Shown here: positions 62,706 to 64,000 of the stretch, piece by piece
Position numbering within the stretch: position 1 is the first letter of the stretch
Layout of the letters: the number at the start of each line of letters is the position of its first letter
Source of the DNA: Acinetobacter kanungonis
Lineage (GTDB): Bacteria; Pseudomonadota; Gammaproteobacteria; Pseudomonadales; Moraxellaceae
Assembly: GCF_009939195.1 (NCBI RefSeq)
Contig: NZ_JAACKC010000002.1
Location: 1-64,000 of the forward strand
Direction: 5' to 3'
Length of the DNA: 64,000 nucleotides
Notes under the pieces: generated by a model
The model's database searches: none
Seen by the model: only the letters and a program-made list of their open reading frames with translations
What the model was told of the DNA's origin: nothing
Program-made: the position numbers and the translations under genes

Positions 62706-64000
62706 TCAGGTCAGGGCGATGCCTTCATAATCATCCAGACCAATCATATGCTCATGCGCATGCAGTTGGTGATGTTGGGCTTTTTCAGGATAGAACCAGT
62801 GCACAATCTGTTCTGCCACACTGGAATGATATTGAATTTCCAGATGATTCAGACCATAGAAAATGGCTTTATGCGATTCGGGCAGTTTTAATTGAAAGCG
62901 AGGATTGGGATGTTCGCCCAAAGCACTTTTGACACTGACCAGATAGTCGCCAATGACTTTCAAGGTTTTGTTTTTACGGTGCTCGAATTCTAGCGTTCCT
63001 GCGACCAGATAGGTGTTGATATGCGAAGGCAGTGGCGCAGGTTTGCGGTTATCGTCAAAGAAGCCGATGCGGGCTTCATTGTGCTCCCAGTCATCATCAC
63101 GTACGCTGCCATAGCGTAAATCCAGAATGCCATTACTGCGAATATTGACCAGATGTCCTGCCAATTTCACAATTGGAAAGCGTCCCAGTTTTTCTTGAAT
63201 GGCAAAGCCAAAGCGTTCCAAGACGGCACCATGATGTGGTGAACCCAGACAGACCAGATTTTCCACCATGTGTAGCCATTGATGCATGTTCTGCTTACCA
63301 TAGAATAAGGCACTGCGTGCGACCAGTCCGCCCATACTATGCCCAATAATATCCAGACTGGTAATGCGCGGGTTACGCTGAATCAGGTCTTCTAAGGTAT
63401 TGGCAAGGCTGCGTCCATTGGCTGAAATACGACGTCCAGAATTGTAGTTCAGGTACAGCATGGTGTTGTGGTCACGCTGTGCCAGTAATTTTTCGCCAAA
63501 ACCGCCATTGTTGCGATTGGTCCAGTCCAAGTGATTCATACACAGACCATGCACAAAGATGACCACTCGTCCCGATAAATCTCCGCGCTGAATTTCACCA
63601 TAGTGATCATACAGCACCATCGGCAGGGCGATGGGATTATGATATTTCAGTAAGTAATCGCCGATCACACCATTCACGGCACCCACTAAAAAATGCAGGC
63701 TGGGCGTAAGTGGTTTTTCATGCAGCTTTGGATATTTTTCAATAATTTGTCGCAAACCAGGTGCCAAAAGATAATGCCCGTAGTTTTCTAAAATACTCAT
63801 GCTTAGGCGGTTAAATTTGACGATTTGCGGTAGGTTTTGCAGATATTTAAATTCTTGTTCATCCACCCCAAAAATACTGGAGAAGATTTCCCGCTGAATG
63901 GTACGCATAAAGTCCTGAACCACATTGTTCAGGGGCGTACTGAGTAATTGAGCCAGACCTTCCAGTAAGTCCGCTTGACTGGGTGGGGTCCGATCCCATT
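62706..64000 (-). CDS. Lipase/PGAP1-like alpha/beta hydrolase, cut by the window edge
   Basis: At least 431 residues. The frame stays open without a stop to the last base of the window (text WDRTPPSQADLLEGLAQLL before the first possible internal start, a GTG at 63923), so the true start lies beyond 64000. The hydrolase core shows the oxyanion region VVIFVHGLCMNHLDWTNR, the nucleophile Ser in DIIGHSMGGLVARSAL and a probable base in YGLNHLEIQYHS. This is a lipase or PGAP1-type pattern; no signal peptide can be judged. Substrate unknown. Confidence 0.85.
   Translation of the reverse strand, partial: WDRTPPSQADLLEGLAQLLSTPLNNVVQDFMRTIQREIFSSIFGVDEQEFKYLQNLPQIVKFNRLSMSILENYGHYLLAPGLRQIIEKYPKLHEKPLTPSLHFLVGAVNGVIGDYLLKYHNPIALPMVLYDHYGEIQRGDLSGRVVIFVHGLCMNHLDWTNRNNGGFGEKLLAQRDHNTMLYLNYNSGRRISANGRSLANTLEDLIQRNPRITSLDIIGHSMGGLVARSALFYGKQNMHQWLHMVENLVCLGSPHHGAVLERFGFAIQEKLGRFPIVKLAGHLVNIRSNGILDLRYGSVRDDDWEHNEARIGFFDDNRKPAPLPSHINTYLVAGTLEFEHRKNKTLKVIGDYLVSVKSALGEHPNPRFQLKLPESHKAIFYGLNHLEIQYHSSVAEQIVHWFYPEKAQHHQLHAHEHMIGLDDYEGIALT

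Overview
The window is a 64-kb piece of a gammaproteobacterial chromosome. Protein content, gene order and base use all point to Acinetobacter. Signs include an AT-leaning sequence, a dapA–bamC–purC block, a serB/ytjB divergent pair, many short genus-type lipoproteins, and aromatic-acid (AAHS) transporters. Every call rests on reading motifs and family resemblance; no database search was run. I see no rRNA, tRNA, CRISPR array, prophage or intact insertion sequence. Most of the window is core metabolism.

Layout. 0.3-6.5 kb: AAHS transporter, a small RNA, PQQ-type sugar dehydrogenase lipoprotein, TauE/SafE permease, LysR regulator and a RutG-like nucleobase permease. 6.9-14.7 kb: ppc, then a TetR regulator divergent from a two-gene RND efflux operon. 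14.9-20 kb: dnaJ, dapB, a START-domain protein, a LysR regulator and small secreted proteins. 20-27.5 kb: MocR-type regulator, ahr, tag, an M23 peptidase lipoprotein, mutY, a HIT protein, a dienelactone hydrolase, a 52-residue DUF1328 membrane protein and a YcgN protein. 27.6-33.4 kb: periplasmic siderophore-esterase-like protein behind a Fur-box-like site, rarA, a second copy of the small RNA, and the basic amino-acid ABC operon hisJQMP. 33.5-40.7 kb: lysE/lrp divergent pair, purC-bamC-dapA, an MhpT-like transporter, pncA and a BASS transporter. 40.9-50.8 kb: ppk1, ytjB/serB, an SCP2 protein, dtd, pncB, a rhodanese and psd. 50.9-64 kb: phoR/phoB, a TetR/SDR divergent pair, a MATE pump, ybdL, DUF445, a lipoprotein, DUF924, gshA, dsbB and a lipase-like hydrolase running off the right edge.

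The most interesting signal is non-coding. Two intergenic regions, about 1776-1900 and 29886-30012, both on the minus strand, encode related RNAs of roughly 125 nt. Each folds into four short hairpins whose loops carry CAGGAN or AGGAT, and each ends in an intrinsic terminator. CAGGA(U/C/A)G in hairpin loops is the signature of CsrB/RsmY-type RNAs that titrate the translational regulator CsrA/RsmA. Both RNAs have a -10 hexamer at the same place, and 43-44 nt upstream of it an 18-bp palindrome of the form TGTACG-N6-CGTACA. That layout matches the GacA/UvrY box (TGTAAG-N6-CTTACA). A third copy of box plus -10, with the same 44-nt spacing, lies upstream of hisJQMP, and that predicted leader also starts with an AGGAT-loop hairpin. 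The window therefore appears to hold part of a Gac/Rsm-like regulon: two sponge RNAs and an amino-acid uptake operon under one promoter design.

Other regulatory signals fit known biology. Pho-box-like repeats precede phoB and ppk1, linking phosphate sensing and polyphosphate synthesis. Long palindromes occupy both TetR divergent promoters. A hairpin between hisJ and hisQ probably lowers permease expression relative to the binding protein.
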